From assembly GCA_031254955.1 (NCBI GenBank), contig JAIRTK010000126.1, positions 1 through 5,461 on the forward strand: a stretch of 5,461 bases of DNA, read 5' to 3'. The number at the start of each line of letters is the position of its first letter. The first letter of the stretch is position 1. Under the pieces are notes generated by a model that saw only the letters and a program-made list of their open reading frames with translations, did not search any database and had not been told where the DNA came from. A program made the translations under genes and the position numbers. The DNA is from Opitutaceae bacterium (GTDB lineage: Bacteria; Verrucomicrobiota; Verrucomicrobiia; Opitutales; Opitutaceae). This document shows, one piece after another, positions 4,903 to 5,461 of this stretch.

Positions 4903-4957
4903 ATGCGCCCTCGCGGGACATGACTGCATAACGGTTGTTGCGCGGATGCTGGCGCGG

Positions 4958-5024
4958 CACGGGCGACTTGGGTAAGACAGGTGACTTGCCCGTGGGATTG
5001 GGTGGCATGGGCGACTCGCCCATG
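4958..5024. repeat. GC hairpin pair of the GGGCGACT-GCCC family
   Basis: CACGGGC (4958-4964) pairs with GCCCGTG (4988-4994), and the sequence GACTTG follows the left arm (4965-4970) and precedes the right arm (4983-4988). It is followed by CATGGGCGACTCGCCCATG (5006-5024), a perfect hairpin with 8-bp arms and a 3-nt loop. Its sequence is nearly that of the hairpins at 1558-1576 and 1609-1628. Confidence 0.8.
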
Positions 5025-5077
5025 CGACGGCGCGCCGCGCCGCAAAAGCCTCGCCACGCCAAAGCCCCGCCATGCAA

Positions 5078-5199
5078 AAGGGCGATGCTGCGCCGTCCAC
5101 GGGCGAGTCGCCCTTGTCACCCGAACCGGCGGCTTCGCCGTCCAAGCGGCTGGAAGCCGCTTCCACTCTCACGGGCGAGTCACCCATGCCACGCAATCC
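5078..5199. repeat. Further GC hairpins and a partial spacer module
   Basis: AAGGGCGA (5078-5085) pairs with TCGCCCTT (5108-5115). AAGCGGCT-GGA-AGCCGCTT (5144-5162) is a perfect 8-bp hairpin with a 3-nt loop. ACGGGCGAGTCACCCATGCC (5171-5190) is a degenerate member of the same family, and it runs into GCCACGCAATCC (5188-5199), which also occurs at 1627-1638 next to the hairpin there. No gene is visible. Confidence 0.7.
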
Positions 5200-5461
5200 A
5201 ATCCAGCAGGCGCGCCCCCGCGCGTCTCCGTGCCGCCCGCCCGTGCTTCCGGCCCTCCGCGCGCCCCTCCGCCTCACGCCCCTCCGCCTCACGCGCCTCG
5301 GCTCCATGCCCCTCCGGCCTTATGTCGCCCGCGTCGCCCATCCCCTCCGCGCCGCGCCTCCGCCCTTGCGTCGTTCCCACGCGCCGATCGCGCTTTGTGG
5401 AGTCAACGGTTGACCGACATCCGGTTTGCGTGCCTGCCGGCAATCATTCACCAGAACAGCG
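5200..5461. other. Gene-free GC-rich end of the window with 15-bp tandem repeat
   Basis: CCCCTCCGCCTCACG occurs twice head to tail (5264-5278 and 5279-5293), and the word CCCCTCCG recurs at about 5309 and 5342. GTCAAC-G-GTTGAC (5402-5414) is a short perfect palindrome that could be an operator, but nothing shows this. Open frames on both strands are Arg/Gly/Ala-rich and repetitive, so I do not call a gene. A gene entering from the right edge cannot be excluded. Confidence 0.5.

Noticed and set aside
4871..4905. Terminator for pabA
   Set aside because: The region after the stop is a CA-rich run without dyad symmetry or a T-run.
4205..5077. Minus-strand open frame of 290 codons opposite pabA
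   Set aside because: It is antisense to a clearly conserved enzyme with intact catalytic motifs, and its own translation is His/Arg/Pro-rich with no recognisable domain.
5323..5461. Possible C-terminal end of a minus-strand gene entering from the right edge
   Set aside because: One frame is open for about 46 codons to TAA near 5323, but it passes into Arg/Gly-rich repeat translation and has no supporting motif.

Overview
This is a high-GC bacterial window, mostly non-coding. Five coding regions occupy about 38% of it, and the spacers are packed with palindromic and short periodic repeats. The DUF3568-type lipoprotein, the other small exported proteins and this style of spacer repeat suggest Verrucomicrobiota, most likely Opitutaceae. 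That is an inference from family resemblance, not from a marker gene.

Layout. Positions 1-149 (minus) hold the first 49 codons of an exported protein that leaves the window on the left. Positions 150-363 form a nested inverted repeat. Positions 364-942 (minus) encode an unrecognised lipoprotein of about 192 aa. Positions 943-1726 hold a perfect GC hairpin, a 294-bp MITE-like element (copy A, 1015-1308), a large inverted repeat built on ACGGATT words (1344-1445), and a 172-bp element with two GC hairpins (1502-1673). Positions 1727-2131 (minus) encode a 134-aa DUF3568-type lipoprotein. Positions 2132-2838 have no credible gene and include a 20-bp tandem repeat in a polypyrimidine tract. Positions 2839-3103 are MITE-like copy B, in inverted orientation to A and with perfect 18-bp terminal inverted repeats. 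Positions 3190-3567 (minus) encode a 125-aa protein with two membrane helices. Positions 3568-4288 hold further repeats, including a compound stem-loop. Positions 4289-4855 (plus) encode the one gene with a confident function, the glutamine amidotransferase subunit PabA/TrpG. Positions 4856-5461 hold a CA-rich tract, more GC hairpins and a 15-bp tandem repeat, with no supported gene.

Working together. The four minus-strand genes are separated by long repeat-filled gaps and do not look like one operon. PabA/TrpG stands alone, with neither trpE/pabB nor other trp or folate genes nearby. The most notable feature of the window is its repeat content: a two-copy MITE-like element, a shared 40-47-bp module seen twice, several hairpins with 8-bp arms and 3-4-nt loops, and at least four different periodic-word repeats.
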